A stretch of DNA of 64,000 nucleotides from JAWLAT01 sp041395325. GTDB taxonomy: Bacteria; Pseudomonadota; Gammaproteobacteria; Xanthomonadales; SZUA-5. Below, in pieces: positions 26,527-35,314 of the stretch (the stretch's first letter is position 1; each line of letters begins with the position of its first letter). The stretch lies in NCBI GenBank assembly GCA_041395325.1, contig JAWLAT010000002.1, positions 186,001 through 250,000 of the forward strand, given 5' to 3'. The notes below the pieces were generated by a model, which saw only the letters and a list, made by a program, of their open reading frames with translations, was not told where the DNA came from and searched no databases. The position numbers were made by a program, and so were the translations under genes.

Positions 26527-28284
26527 TCAGGCCAACTGCGAGTGGTACAGCGCCGCGTAGGCACCACCGGCGGCCAGCAACTCGGCGTGACTGCCCTGCT
26601 CGATGATCCGGCCCGAGTCCATCACCACCACGCGATCGGCCTTCTCGACCGTGCTCAGTCGATGCGCGATCACCAGCGTGGTGCGGCCCCGACTGATCTC
26701 GGCCAGCGCCGCTTGAATCAGACGCTCGGATTCGTTGTCCAGCGCCGATGTCGCCTCGTCCAGGATCAGAATCGGTGCGTCCTTGAGAATCGCCCGGGCC
26801 AGCGCGATACGCTGACGCTGACCACCGGACAGCTGTGCGCCATTCTCACCAATGCGCGTGTCCAGGCCGGCCGGCAACTGCTCGGCGAATTCCAGCACAT
26901 GCGCCGCGCGCGCCGCCGCTTCGATCTGTGCCGGTGTCGCCGCACCTGCCGAGCCCAGGGCGATGTTGGCGGCGATGCTGTCATCGAACAGCACCACGTT
27001 CTGGCTGACCAGGGCGATCTGCCGGCGCAGATCCGCCAGCGCATAGTCCGACAGCGGTACGCCGTCGAGCCGTATCTGTCCGCTGTCCGGATCATGGAAG
27101 CGTGCCAGCAGCGCGGCCAGCGTGCTCTTACCGCTGCCTGATCGACCAACCAGTGCCGTGACCGTCCCGGCAGGCAGATCCAGATCGACCCCATCCAAAG
27201 CCCATTGCCGCTCGCTGTCGTAGCGCATGCGGACCTGCTCAAGACGTACATCGCCGCGGGCCCGCGTCAGCTCGCGCTGACCGCCGGCGGGCTCGGGCTG
27301 CTGGTCCAGCAGATCGAAGACGCTCTCGGCGGCAGCCAGACCTCGACCGATCATCGACTGCACATTGGTCAGGCGCTTCAGCGACGGCAGGATCAGCAGC
27401 ATCGCGCTGATGAAGGACATGAAGGCGCCGGGACTGAGGCTCTCCAGCCGGCCCGGCCGGGTCGCCATCAGGATCACCAGCGCCAGTGCAAGGGCCGCCA
27501 GGAACTGCACCGTGGCCGTACTCAGGGCGCTGGTCGCGGCGATCTTCATCTGGCCACCAAAATGGTGGCGATTGGTCGCGGCAAAGCGACTGCGAAACAG
27601 TGGCTGGGCGGCATAGATCTTGATGTCGCGCTCGGCGCCGACCGCGTCCTGGGCCAGCTGCGCCACGTCGGCCATCGATGCCTGCACCCGTCGCGAGATG
27701 CGCCGGTAGCGCCGCCCCACATAGCCCACCAGCAGCCCGATCAACGGACCGATCAGCAGCACCATCAAGGTCAGGGAGACCGACCAGTACAGCATCACAC
27801 CGACCAGGCCGATCACGGTCAGACTGTCGAGGATGAGGATCTTCAGACCTTCGGTGCAGGTCTGGCCCACCTGTTCGACGTGATAAGTCAGCCGCGCGCT
27901 GAGTTCGCCACTGGGATGGCGGGAGAAATAGCTCGACGGCAGGCCGAGGTAGCGCTCGAAGCAAGCCTGACGCAGATCGCGAATGACACAGCGGCTGATC
28001 CGTGCCACCGAATAGTCGCCCAGAAACAGGCCGGCGCCGCGAGCGGCGAACAACAGCAGAATGACCCACGGCAACCAGGCAATCAGCTGTGCATCGCGGT
28101 CGACGAAGACCTCGTCGAGCATGGGCTTGAGCAGCCAGGTGAAGGCCGTGGAGACCCCGGCCTCCAGAATCAATCCGAAGATTGCCGCCAACGCCAGCCA
28201 ACCGTAGGGCCTGGCCCAGCCGAGCAGGCGGCGATAGGTGCTGCGAGCCCCGCGCGCGGCCGCTGGCTCGGCACTGACGCTCAT
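26527..28284 (-). CDS. msbA: Lipid A/LPS flippase MsbA
   Basis: Homodimeric ABC exporter that flips core-lipid A from the inner to the outer leaflet of the cytoplasmic membrane. The 585 residues contain six membrane helices (about 25-310) and a nucleotide-binding domain. That domain has Walker A GRSGSGKST, a Q-loop region, the signature LSGGQRQRIALARA and Walker B ILILDEATSALD, and the switch His lies in VIAHRLSTV. The close link to lpxK supports MsbA over other ABC exporters. The ATG overlaps the exbD-like stop by four bases. Confidence 0.95.
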   Translation of the reverse strand: MSVSAEPAAARGARSTYRRLLGWARPYGWLALAAIFGLILEAGVSTAFTWLLKPMLDEVFVDRDAQLIAWLPWVILLLFAARGAGLFLGDYSVARISRCVIRDLRQACFERYLGLPSSYFSRHPSGELSARLTYHVEQVGQTCTEGLKILILDSLTVIGLVGVMLYWSVSLTLMVLLIGPLIGLLVGYVGRRYRRISRRVQASMADVAQLAQDAVGAERDIKIYAAQPLFRSRFAATNRHHFGGQMKIAATSALSTATVQFLAALALALVILMATRPGRLESLSPGAFMSFISAMLLILPSLKRLTNVQSMIGRGLAAAESVFDLLDQQPEPAGGQRELTRARGDVRLEQVRMRYDSERQWALDGVDLDLPAGTVTALVGRSGSGKSTLAALLARFHDPDSGQIRLDGVPLSDYALADLRRQIALVSQNVVLFDDSIAANIALGSAGAATPAQIEAAARAAHVLEFAEQLPAGLDTRIGENGAQLSGGQRQRIALARAILKDAPILILDEATSALDNESERLIQAALAEISRGRTTLVIAHRLSTVEKADRVVVMDSGRIIEQGSHAELLAAGGAYAALYHSQLA

Positions 28285-28709
28285 TCGGCCTCCGTATCGG
28301 CCCTCACGGTGGCGATCGAGATCCGTTCAAAGCCGAGCTGACCCAACGCATCCAGTGCGGTTACCACCAGCTGATGCTCGGCACGGGCATCGGCCCGCAC
28401 GATCACGCCCTGACTGCGGTCATTGCCGGCGCTGCGCTCCAGCGCCGTTTTCAGCGTGTCTACACGCGCGTTGAGCACCTCGTTGGAGGCGACATAGAAG
28501 CGGCCGTCGGCGCTGATCTGAATGACCAGCGCTTCCAGCCGATCGGTCTGCACCTGATCTTCGCTGGCCTGTGGCAGCGACAGCTTCATCCGAGTCTGCT
28601 CGTCGAAGGTCGCCGTCGCCATGAAGAAGATCAGCAGCACCAGGATCACGTCGATCAACGGAATGACGTTGATCTCTGGCTCCTCGTGGATCTCCTCGGT
28701 GAATCTCAT
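28281..28709 (-). CDS. exbD: ExbD/TolR family protein
   Basis: Small bitopic inner-membrane protein that, with an ExbB/TolQ partner, forms a proton-driven motor. The 142 residues have a short cytosolic N-terminus, one membrane helix (about 17-36) with the conserved Asp in PLIDVILVLLIFFM, and a periplasmic domain. The partner is encoded immediately upstream (4-base overlap) and msbA immediately downstream (4-base overlap). No tonB or tolA is seen nearby, so what this motor energises is not evident; the position suggests envelope or LPS export. Confidence 0.9.
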   Translation of the reverse strand: MRFTEEIHEEPEINVIPLIDVILVLLIFFMATATFDEQTRMKLSLPQASEDQVQTDRLEALVIQISADGRFYVASNEVLNARVDTLKTALERSAGNDRSQGVIVRADARAEHQLVVTALDALGQLGFERISIATVRADTEAE

Positions 28710-29365
28710 CGCGCCGCCGTCCGAACTGCAGGTTGAGCGGCCGAGGGCTCGGCCGGCCGCTCCAGACTGTCGATCAACAGTGCGGCCTCACGCTCCAGGC
28801 CGACACCCAGACTGACCACGTGGCCACGCAGATAGCGGTGGAAGAAGTAGGCAAAGATCGCCACGACCAGGCCGCTGGCGGTGGCCACCAGTGCCTCGCC
28901 GATGCCGCCGGCGAGCTTGTTGGCATCACCGATGCCGGCGGTGGTAATCACCAGAAACATCCGGATCAGACCGATGACGGTGCCCAGCAGGCCCAGCAGC
29001 GGCGAGATGGTCGCGATGGTGCCGAGCGTGTTGAGGAAGCGCCCCATGCCGTGCACGACCTGGCGACCGATCTCTTCGGCCTTCTGCCGCATCACCTCGC
29101 GCGAACGGCCGCGGTGCAGCAGGATCTCGGCCAGGACCTCACCCAACGGGGAGTTCTGCTGCAACTTCTGCAGATGGGCCGGATCCAGCTTGGGCGAACG
29201 CGCCCAGGCGCGCACTTCCTCGCCCAGACCGGCCGGCAGCACGGCGCTGCGGCGCAGCGACCAGAAGCGTTCCAGCACGATGCCGATGGCCAGCACGGAG
29301 GCGGCCAGCAGCGGGATCATCACATAACCGCCAACTTTCAACAGATCGAACACGGAGGGCTTCAA
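28706..29365 (-). CDS. exbB: ExbB/TolQ family proton channel protein
   Basis: Three-helix inner-membrane component of an ExbB-ExbD motor. The 219 residues have a first membrane helix at about 13-32, a cytosolic middle with RQVVHGMGRFLNTLGTIA, and the two conserved helices GLLGTVIGLIRMF and LVVAIFAYFFHRYL. The GTVIGLIRMF block is diagnostic. The frame opens with TTG at 29365 and no clear ribosome binding site; GTG at 29353 is an alternative that would shorten the N-terminus by four residues. It heads the cluster exbB-exbD-msbA-lpxK-kdsB. The 209-base gap before it contains a weak TATCAT -10-like hexamer (29386-29391, minus strand). Confidence 0.9.
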   Translation of the reverse strand: MKPSVFDLLKVGGYVMIPLLAASVLAIGIVLERFWSLRRSAVLPAGLGEEVRAWARSPKLDPAHLQKLQQNSPLGEVLAEILLHRGRSREVMRQKAEEIGRQVVHGMGRFLNTLGTIATISPLLGLLGTVIGLIRMFLVITTAGIGDANKLAGGIGEALVATASGLVVAIFAYFFHRYLRGHVVSLGVGLEREAALLIDSLERPAEPSAAQPAVRTAAR

Positions 29366-29574
29366 CTTCTGCGGGCCGGCCGCGGATGATACTGGCTAGC
29401 GCCGCTGGCGGCACGATCCAAAGGGCCGGATCGCGCCCGGAATGCAGCTGGGCTTCACATCGTGGTGGGCGAACCACTCTGACCGAACTACGATCCGGCC
29501 GTCCGGGAGCGCCGGTTCATGGTCGGCATGGCGTGGAGCACCGACGGGGACGTCGGCGCTCCGAGTGGGCTGCC

Positions 29575-31089
29575 TCAGGCGGTGACCACGGGGATTTTGC
29601 CGATGCGGGCCTGCCATTCGCGTGGCGCCTGCTGGTGCACCGAGGTCCCCTGAGAATCGACGGCCACGGTGACCGGCATGTCCTTGACCTCGAACTCGTA
29701 GACCGCCTCCATGCCCAGTTCCGGGAAGGCCAGCACTCGCGAGCCACGAATGGCCTTGGAGACCAGATAGGCCGAACCACCCACGGCAATCAGATACACC
29801 GCCTGGTGGTCTCGGATCGCCTCGATCGCGGTCGGGCCGCGCTCGGCCTTCCCAACCATCCCCAGCAGGCCAGTCTGCTCAAGCATCTGGCGGGTGAACT
29901 TGTCCATTCGCGTGGCCGTTGTGGGTCCAGCCGGTCCGACCACTTCGTCGCCCACCGGATCGACCGGGCCGACGTAGTAGATGAAGCGGTTGGTGAAATC
30001 GACCGGCAGCTTCTCGCCGCTGTTGAGGATCTCGACCATGCGCTTGTGGGCGGCGTCGCGACCGGTCAGCAGCTTGCCATTGAGCAGCAGCACGTCACCC
30101 GGCCGCCAGCTCAGTACCTCTGCGCGCGTGATGCTGTCCAGATCCACCCGGCGCCCCTTGGAGGCGTCATAGGTCAGCTTGGGCCAGTCGTCCAGCGACG
30201 GCGGCTCCAGTTGTACCGGACCACTGCCATCGAGCACGAAGTGGGCATGTCGAGTGGCGGCACAGTTCGGAATCATCGCCACCGGCAGATTGGCCGCATG
30301 GGTCGGATAGTCGTGGATCTTCACGTCAAGCACGGTGGTGAGTCCGCCCAGGCCCTGTGCGCCGATGCCCAGCGCATTGACCTTCTCGTACAGCTCGACG
30401 CGCAGTTCTTCGATGCGGTTGGACGGGCCGCGTGCGAGCAGATCGGGCATGTCGATCGGCTCCATCAGCGCTTCCTTGGCCAGCAGCATCGCTTTCTCGG
30501 CGGTGCCGCCAATGCCGATGCCGAGCATCCCTGGGGGGCACCAGCCGGCACCCATCGTCGGCACGGTCTTCAACACCCAGTCGACGATGGAGTCCGATGG
30601 GTTGAGCATGACGAACTTGCTCTTCGCCTCCGAGCCACCACCCTTGGCCGCCACGATCACATCGACGGTGTCGCCCGGGACGATGCTGACATTGACCACC
30701 GCTGGCGTGTTGTCGCGGGTATTGCTGCGCTTGCCGGCCGGATCGGCCAGCACCGAGGCGCGCAACTTGTTGTCCGGGTGGTTGTAGGCCCGTCGCACGC
30801 CCTCGTCGCACATCTCCTGCACGCTCAGTGTCGCGTCCCAGCGGACGTTCATGCCGACCTTGAGAAAGACCGTCACGATGCCGGTGTCCTGGCAGATCGG
30901 CCGATGGCCCTCGGCGCACATGCGTGAATTGATCAGGATCTGCGCCATCGCATCGCGAGCCGCTGCCGATTCCTCGATCTCGTAGGCCCGGGCCAGATTG
31001 GTGATGTAGTCCTTGGGGTGATAGTAGGAGATGAACTGCAGCGCGTCGGCGACGCTCTGAATGAAATCATCCTGGCGAATGGTGCTCAT
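29575..31089 (-). CDS. Fumarate hydratase class I
   Basis: Oxygen-sensitive [4Fe-4S] fumarase interconverting fumarate and malate in the citric acid cycle. The 504 residues cover the alpha and beta parts in one chain, as in E. coli FumA/FumB. Three cysteines expected to hold the cluster are in ICQDTG, GWCPPG and PNCAATRH. The C-terminal part shows GPVDPVGDEVVGPAGPTTATRMD and VKDMPVTVAVDSQG. It starts with ATG after GGGGCCGAAT, 98 bases downstream of phaC on the same strand, and a short hairpin lies between. Expected in the cytosol. Confidence 0.95.
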   Translation of the reverse strand: MSTIRQDDFIQSVADALQFISYYHPKDYITNLARAYEIEESAAARDAMAQILINSRMCAEGHRPICQDTGIVTVFLKVGMNVRWDATLSVQEMCDEGVRRAYNHPDNKLRASVLADPAGKRSNTRDNTPAVVNVSIVPGDTVDVIVAAKGGGSEAKSKFVMLNPSDSIVDWVLKTVPTMGAGWCPPGMLGIGIGGTAEKAMLLAKEALMEPIDMPDLLARGPSNRIEELRVELYEKVNALGIGAQGLGGLTTVLDVKIHDYPTHAANLPVAMIPNCAATRHAHFVLDGSGPVQLEPPSLDDWPKLTYDASKGRRVDLDSITRAEVLSWRPGDVLLLNGKLLTGRDAAHKRMVEILNSGEKLPVDFTNRFIYYVGPVDPVGDEVVGPAGPTTATRMDKFTRQMLEQTGLLGMVGKAERGPTAIEAIRDHQAVYLIAVGGSAYLVSKAIRGSRVLAFPELGMEAVYEFEVKDMPVTVAVDSQGTSVHQQAPREWQARIGKIPVVTA

Positions 31090-31120
31090 ATTCGGCCCCT
31101 GAACGTGACAATGAGGAACT

Positions 31121-31137
31121 GCAGGGCTCGGCCCTGC
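31121..31137 (-). terminator. Short hairpin after phaC
   Basis: GCAGGG/CCCTGC arms around a five-base loop, about 50 bases after the phaC stop and before the fumarase gene. There is no T-run behind it, so termination would be weak or partial. Confidence 0.3.
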
Positions 31138-31187
31138 GGCGGCGCCCCGAAATGGGAGGTTTCAGCGGCGCCGAACGATGGGTGAGA

Positions 31188-32252
31188 TCAGCAGCGCTCG
31201 CCCAGCCAGCGATGGATGGCGCTGGGTACCTCACGCTGGGCGCGCGACGACACATAGATGCCGATGTGCCCGCCGCGGAAGGCCAGCACTTCATAGTCGT
31301 CGGTGCCGACCACATCCTTCATCGCCTTGGACGCGTTGGGCGGGACCAGATGATCCTGCTCGGCATAGATGTTCAGCACCGGCATCGAGACATTGGCCAT
31401 GTCCACCGCCGTCTCACCGATCACCAGCCCACCCTTGACCAGCTTGTTGCCCTGGTAGAAGTCCTTGACGAACTGACGAAAGGCCTCACCGGCCTGATCG
31501 GGCGAGTCGAAGATCCATTTCTCCATGCGCAGGAAATTCTCCATTTCCAGCTTGTCATCCAGGATGTCGACCATGCCGACATACTTCTGATGGTTCAGCC
31601 GGAAGGGCTTCAGCGTCAGATAGCAGTAGTTCATCAGGTCCGCCGGCACGTTGCCGAGCGAATCGACGAAGCGATCGACGTCCATGCTGCGCGTCCAGTG
31701 ACTGAGCATGTTGTCCGGAGTGTGGAAATCCACCGGTGTGACCATGGTGATCAGATTCTGCACACGCTCGGGATGCATGGCCGCGTAGCAGAGACTGAAG
31801 GCGCCACCCTGGCAGATGCCGAGCACATTGATGCGCTCCAGCCCATGGCGCTCGCAGATCACCTCGACGCAGCGCTGGATGTAGCCGTTGATGTAGTCGT
31901 CCAGCGTCAGGTAGCGATCGGCCCTATCCGGATAACCCCAATCGATCAGGTAGACGTCCTCGCCCAGCGACAGCAGATTGCGCACCAGCGAGCGGTCGGC
32001 CTGCAGATCGACCATGTACGGCCGATTGACCAGCGCGTAGACGATCAACAGCGGCACCTTGGCGGTGGGCTTGCTGTCGCCGCGATAGCGATACAGCACC
32101 AGCTTGTCTTCGCTGTAGATGGCTTCCTTGTCGGTGACGCCGAAATGGACATCGTCCATGCGGGTCAGCGTGCCCAGCGCCGCGGCAATCTTGGACTGAT
32201 AGCGCAGCGCCTCGTCGACGAGGGCTTCGGGCTTGAGAGACAGTGCATCCAT
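31188..32252 (-). CDS. phaC: Class III polyhydroxyalkanoate synthase catalytic subunit PhaC
   Basis: Polymerises (R)-3-hydroxyacyl-CoA into PHA at the granule surface, together with PhaE. The 354 residues match the short class III PhaC rather than the roughly 560-residue class I/II enzymes. The lipase-like box is GICQGG with nucleophile Cys147; the acid is Asp300 (AEQDHLVPP) and the base His329 (GGHIGIY), completing the triad. LIDWGYPDRADRYLTLDDY is a typical family block. It starts three bases after the phaE stop. The other PHA genes in the window, phaB and phaR, lie about 21 kb away. Confidence 0.95.
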   Translation of the reverse strand: MDALSLKPEALVDEALRYQSKIAAALGTLTRMDDVHFGVTDKEAIYSEDKLVLYRYRGDSKPTAKVPLLIVYALVNRPYMVDLQADRSLVRNLLSLGEDVYLIDWGYPDRADRYLTLDDYINGYIQRCVEVICERHGLERINVLGICQGGAFSLCYAAMHPERVQNLITMVTPVDFHTPDNMLSHWTRSMDVDRFVDSLGNVPADLMNYCYLTLKPFRLNHQKYVGMVDILDDKLEMENFLRMEKWIFDSPDQAGEAFRQFVKDFYQGNKLVKGGLVIGETAVDMANVSMPVLNIYAEQDHLVPPNASKAMKDVVGTDDYEVLAFRGGHIGIYVSSRAQREVPSAIHRWLGERC

Positions 32253-32255
32253 GAC

Positions 32256-33506
32256 TTAGGCCTTCTTGCGCTGAGCACCGGTCGCCTTGGGAGCGGCGCG
32301 ACGCTTGCTGGTCGAGGTGGGCGTGCTGCGAGTGGCGGTCGCAGTCGTCTTCGTCTTGCCAGCAGGCGCCTTGCTGGCAGCAGCCTTGGCCTTGCTGGCG
32401 GGCGCCTTGCTGGCCCCGGCCCTGGTCGCTGCCCCTGGTTTGGCGGCGGTACCGGGCTTGGCTCGAGTCGACACGGGCTGTGTGCTGATTTTCGGCTTGC
32501 GGCCGCTGGGTGGTGACGAGGGCGCCACGTCATCGTCGTCATGGATCGCGTGACTGGCGGACTTGAGCGTGGCCACCTCGCGACGCAAGGCATCGACTTC
32601 GGCCTTCAAGGCAACGATGGCGGCCTGATCACCGCCCTTGCGCACCGCGCGACGGACTGCCTGCAGGCGTTCAGCCAGCGTGTTGACTTCACTGCGCGTG
32701 GGCATGCCCAGGCTGGCGCTGATCTGTTCGACCACCTTCTGCACCTGCAGACGCAAGTCGGACTGGGCGTCGACCAGTTCGCCATAGACCTGTCGGAACT
32801 CGTTGCCCAACGCCGTTTCGGCGTAGGCCTCTTCCAGACCATCGATGAACAGATCGTAGAGGGCGCGCAGATTGTCGACGCGGCGTCCGCCAGGTTCAGC
32901 GCGATCGGCCAGCTTGTCCTGGAAGCGCTCCAGGCCCGACTCCAGCACTCGGGCCATCAACAACCCATAGGCCTGATTGGCGGCTCGCAAGCGTTCCTGT
33001 GCCGCCTGCAATGCCTGCGCCTGCTCGACGTACTCCCGAGCCATGCCGTAGGCGGGTAGCCGCCCGAAGGCTTGCGAGTCGGCCTGCAGCGGGGCCACGC
33101 CGTCCTGCCACATCTTCAGCCATTGAGCGAAGGACTCACCAAACGGCGTCCCGGCGAAAGGTAGTCCCTGGGCCAGCGGATTGGCCTGGCGGATTTCGTC
33201 GACCATTCGCTGTGCTGCCGACTTCAGGTCCTGGGCACCGAAGGCCGCGGGATTGCTGGCAATCTGCTGCAGAAAGTTCAGGTAGCCACGACCATGGTCC
33301 AACACCTGATCGAGGATATTGCTGGCATCGGAATGGCCGGGCATGCCGCGAAACATCCGCGTCCATTGTTCCAGTCCCTCGTGCCAGGGCGCGGCCGTGC
33401 TTTCGGCCTGCACGCTGCGCATGGCCTGACCAGTCAGATCCTGAAAGCCTTTCCAGTAGTCCTGACTGAGCTTCAGCCAGTCGTCCATCGCCTTCTGCGT
33501 CGCCAT
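32256..33506 (-). CDS. phaE: Class III PHA synthase subunit PhaE with basic C-terminal tail
   Basis: Non-catalytic partner that activates PhaC. The 416 residues carry the PhaE N-terminal region (MDDWLKLSQDYWKGFQDL, WTRMFRGMP) and the conserved C-terminal block of the family around NEFRQVYGELVDAQSDLRLQVQKVVEQ (about 240-270), then a coiled-coil-like helix (EVDALRREVATLK). Beyond residue about 335 an unusual tail of some 80 residues is made almost only of Ala, Lys, Pro, Thr, Ser and Arg (KAPASKAKAAASKAPAGK), resembling histone H1-like or PhaF-type tails that bind DNA. The ATG follows GGAGGGTTCCC; a TTG five codons earlier is rejected. Confidence 0.9.
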   Translation of the reverse strand: MATQKAMDDWLKLSQDYWKGFQDLTGQAMRSVQAESTAAPWHEGLEQWTRMFRGMPGHSDASNILDQVLDHGRGYLNFLQQIASNPAAFGAQDLKSAAQRMVDEIRQANPLAQGLPFAGTPFGESFAQWLKMWQDGVAPLQADSQAFGRLPAYGMAREYVEQAQALQAAQERLRAANQAYGLLMARVLESGLERFQDKLADRAEPGGRRVDNLRALYDLFIDGLEEAYAETALGNEFRQVYGELVDAQSDLRLQVQKVVEQISASLGMPTRSEVNTLAERLQAVRRAVRKGGDQAAIVALKAEVDALRREVATLKSASHAIHDDDDVAPSSPPSGRKPKISTQPVSTRAKPGTAAKPGAATRAGASKAPASKAKAAASKAPAGKTKTTATATRSTPTSTSKRRAAPKATGAQRKKA

Positions 33507-33562
33507 GGGAACCCTCCGCAATGATCAGCTCATGCTAGCAGCCTGACCGATGGCCTGAAACG

Positions 33563-33589
33563 AAAAAGGGCCGGCAGTGCCGACCCTTC
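33563..33589 (-). terminator. Rho-independent terminator after rplS
   Basis: On the minus strand a GC-rich hairpin (AAGGGTCGGCA, a short loop, then TGCCGGCCCTT) is followed by TTT. It lies 25 bases after the rplS stop and closes the rpsP-rimM-trmD-rplS operon before phaE. Confidence 0.8.
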
Positions 33590-33613
33590 TTCTCAAGCAT
33601 CCTGGACCTTGGA

Positions 33614-34006
33614 TCAGGCCTTGGCTGCTTCCTTCGCTGCCTCGTTGTCCTTGGCGCGGGCCGACAGATCCTCGCGGATACGGGCCTTCTTGCCGGACAG
33701 GTCGCGCAGGTAGTACAGCTTGGCCGCACGGACCTTGCCGCGACGCTTGATCTCGACCGATTCGATCGCCGGGCTGAACGCCTGGAACACGCGCTCGACG
33801 CCGGTACCGTGGGAGATCTTGCGCACCGTGAAGGCCGAGTTCAGGCCGCGGTCGCGCTTGGCAATGACCACGCCTTCATAGGCCTGGACGCGCTCGCGAT
33901 TGCCTTCCTTGACCCGCACGTTGACGACCACCGTGTCACCCGGGCCGAACTGCGGAAGCTGACGATTCATTTGCTCGGCTTCGAGCGCCTGGATGATCTT
34001 GCTCAT
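33614..34006 (-). CDS. rplS: 50S ribosomal protein L19
   Basis: Large-subunit protein at the 30S-50S interface. The 130 residues contain the family blocks FGPGDTVVVNVRVKEGNRER, QAYEGVVIAKRDRGLNSAFTVRKIS and FSPAIESVEIKRRGKVRRAKLYYLR-like sequence. The 15-residue C-terminal extension rich in Ala, Glu and Lys is common in proteobacterial L19. Last gene of the canonical rpsP-rimM-trmD-rplS operon, 45 bases after trmD and followed by a clear terminator. Confidence 0.97.
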   Translation of the reverse strand: MSKIIQALEAEQMNRQLPQFGPGDTVVVNVRVKEGNRERVQAYEGVVIAKRDRGLNSAFTVRKISHGTGVERVFQAFSPAIESVEIKRRGKVRAAKLYYLRDLSGKKARIREDLSARAKDNEAAKEAAKA

Positions 34007-34051
34007 GTGCTTGATTCCTGAAAACAGCTTGAAACGAAAGTTAGCTCACCA

Positions 34052-34792
34052 TTATAGGGTGAAACCTGCCCGACTTAGAAGCTTTTTTTGTTCGTCAGAC
34101 AGATTGAGCCGATCAAGCAGTTCCGGGCGCCGTGCCTTCGTCTCCAGCCATTGTTGTTGCAGGCGCCAACGCGCGATCGCCGCATGATCGCCACTGAGCA
34201 GCACCGCTGGCACCGAACCTTCCGGCAGATGTTCCGGCCGGGTGTAGTGCGGACAGTCCAGCAATCCTGAGTCACCAAAAGAATCCTGCTCGGCCGATTC
34301 CGCCGTGTGCAGCACACCCTCCTGCAGACGACTCACCGCCTCGAGCAACACCAGCGCCGGCAATTCCCCTCCGGCCAGCACGTAGTCTCCGATGGAGATC
34401 TCCTCGTCGACATGCTGATCGAGAAAACGCTGATCCACGCCCTCATAGCGACTGGCGATCAGCACCAGTCGCGGCAACGCGGCTAGCGCCCGGACTCGGG
34501 CCTGCGTCAGTGGCCGCCCGCGGGGGCTGAAGTGAATGACTGGTGCAGTCACGCCTTCGGCATTGGCACGGATCGCGTCCAGTGTCCGCCGCAGCGGCTC
34601 GACCAGCATGACCATGCCCGGCCCGCCGCCGAAGGGACGTTCGTCAACGCGACGATAGGCGTCGTCGGTGTAGTCACGCGGGTTCCAGCAACGCAGTGAC
34701 ACCTGGCCACGATCCAGCGCTCGCCCGATGACACCCAGACGGGCCATCGACTGCATTTGCTCCGGAAACAGACTGATCAGATCGAAATGCAC
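34052..34792 (-). CDS. trmD: tRNA (guanine37-N1)-methyltransferase TrmD
   Basis: SPOUT-class SAM enzyme that makes m1G37 next to the anticodon and so prevents frameshifting. The 246 residues include FDLISLFPEQM at the N-terminus, RPFGGGPGMVML, ASRYEGVDQR and the trefoil-knot SAM site SIGDYVLAGGELPALVLLEAV. The start is taken as GTG at 34792, just after the rimM stop, because family N-termini begin directly before the FDLISLFP-like block. A longer frame would run into rimM. Confidence 0.95.
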   Translation of the reverse strand: MHFDLISLFPEQMQSMARLGVIGRALDRGQVSLRCWNPRDYTDDAYRRVDERPFGGGPGMVMLVEPLRRTLDAIRANAEGVTAPVIHFSPRGRPLTQARVRALAALPRLVLIASRYEGVDQRFLDQHVDEEISIGDYVLAGGELPALVLLEAVSRLQEGVLHTAESAEQDSFGDSGLLDCPHYTRPEHLPEGSVPAVLLSGDHAAIARWRLQQQWLETKARRPELLDRLNLSDEQKKLLSRAGFTL

Positions 34793-34799
34793 GACTCGC

Positions 34800-35303
34800 T
34801 CAGAAATCGGCGTCCCAATCGACGTCGATTCTCCTGGCCTCCAGATCAACCCGTCGGACGACCTGGTCCATGACGAAGGGCAGCAAGCGCTCGCGCTCGC
34901 CCTGCACCACCATCACGGTGCCGCCGCCCGCATCGAACAAATGACTGACGCGGCCAAAGTCAACGCCATCCTGATTGCAGACCTGCAACCCTTCGAGGTC
35001 AGTCCAATACCAACCCTCGCCTTCCGGCAAGGCACTGCGCGGCGTTTCGATCAACGCACCCGCCCATGCCTGCACAGCTTCCGGGGTATCAAAACCGGAG
35101 ACTTTGGCCAGCAGGCCCTTGGGCAGCTGGCGGCTCTGCTCAATCTGAAGGTTCAGCTCGCGACCATCCAGTCGGAGGCGCAAGGGCGCATAGTCGAAGA
35201 GCGCCTCGGCTGGATCACAGTCTGATCGGATCCAGCACCAGCCGCGCACACCATGGGCGCGGCCCAGGCGGCCGAGCGAGACCCATCGGTCGACGTCGGC
35301 CAT
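34800..35303 (-). CDS. rimM: Ribosome maturation factor RimM
   Basis: Assists assembly of the 30S head around S19. The 167 residues show the N-terminal RimM domain (LGRLGRAHGVRGWCWI, with IETPRSALPEGEGWYWTDLEGL) and the C-terminal PRC-barrel domain (GRVSHLFDAGGGTVMVV, LLPFVMDQVVRRVDLEARRI). It lies 11 bases after rpsP and 7 bases before the trmD GTG. Confidence 0.96.
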   Translation of the reverse strand: MADVDRWVSLGRLGRAHGVRGWCWIRSDCDPAEALFDYAPLRLRLDGRELNLQIEQSRQLPKGLLAKVSGFDTPEAVQAWAGALIETPRSALPEGEGWYWTDLEGLQVCNQDGVDFGRVSHLFDAGGGTVMVVQGERERLLPFVMDQVVRRVDLEARRIDVDWDADF

Positions 35304-35314
35304 GTCGGCGTGAC

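Noticed and set aside
29366..29574. Possible small gene in the gap between exbB and the fumarase gene
   Set aside because: No open frame with a ribosome binding site and family match; only a weak TATCAT and a GCCGC/GCGGC mini-hairpin are visible.
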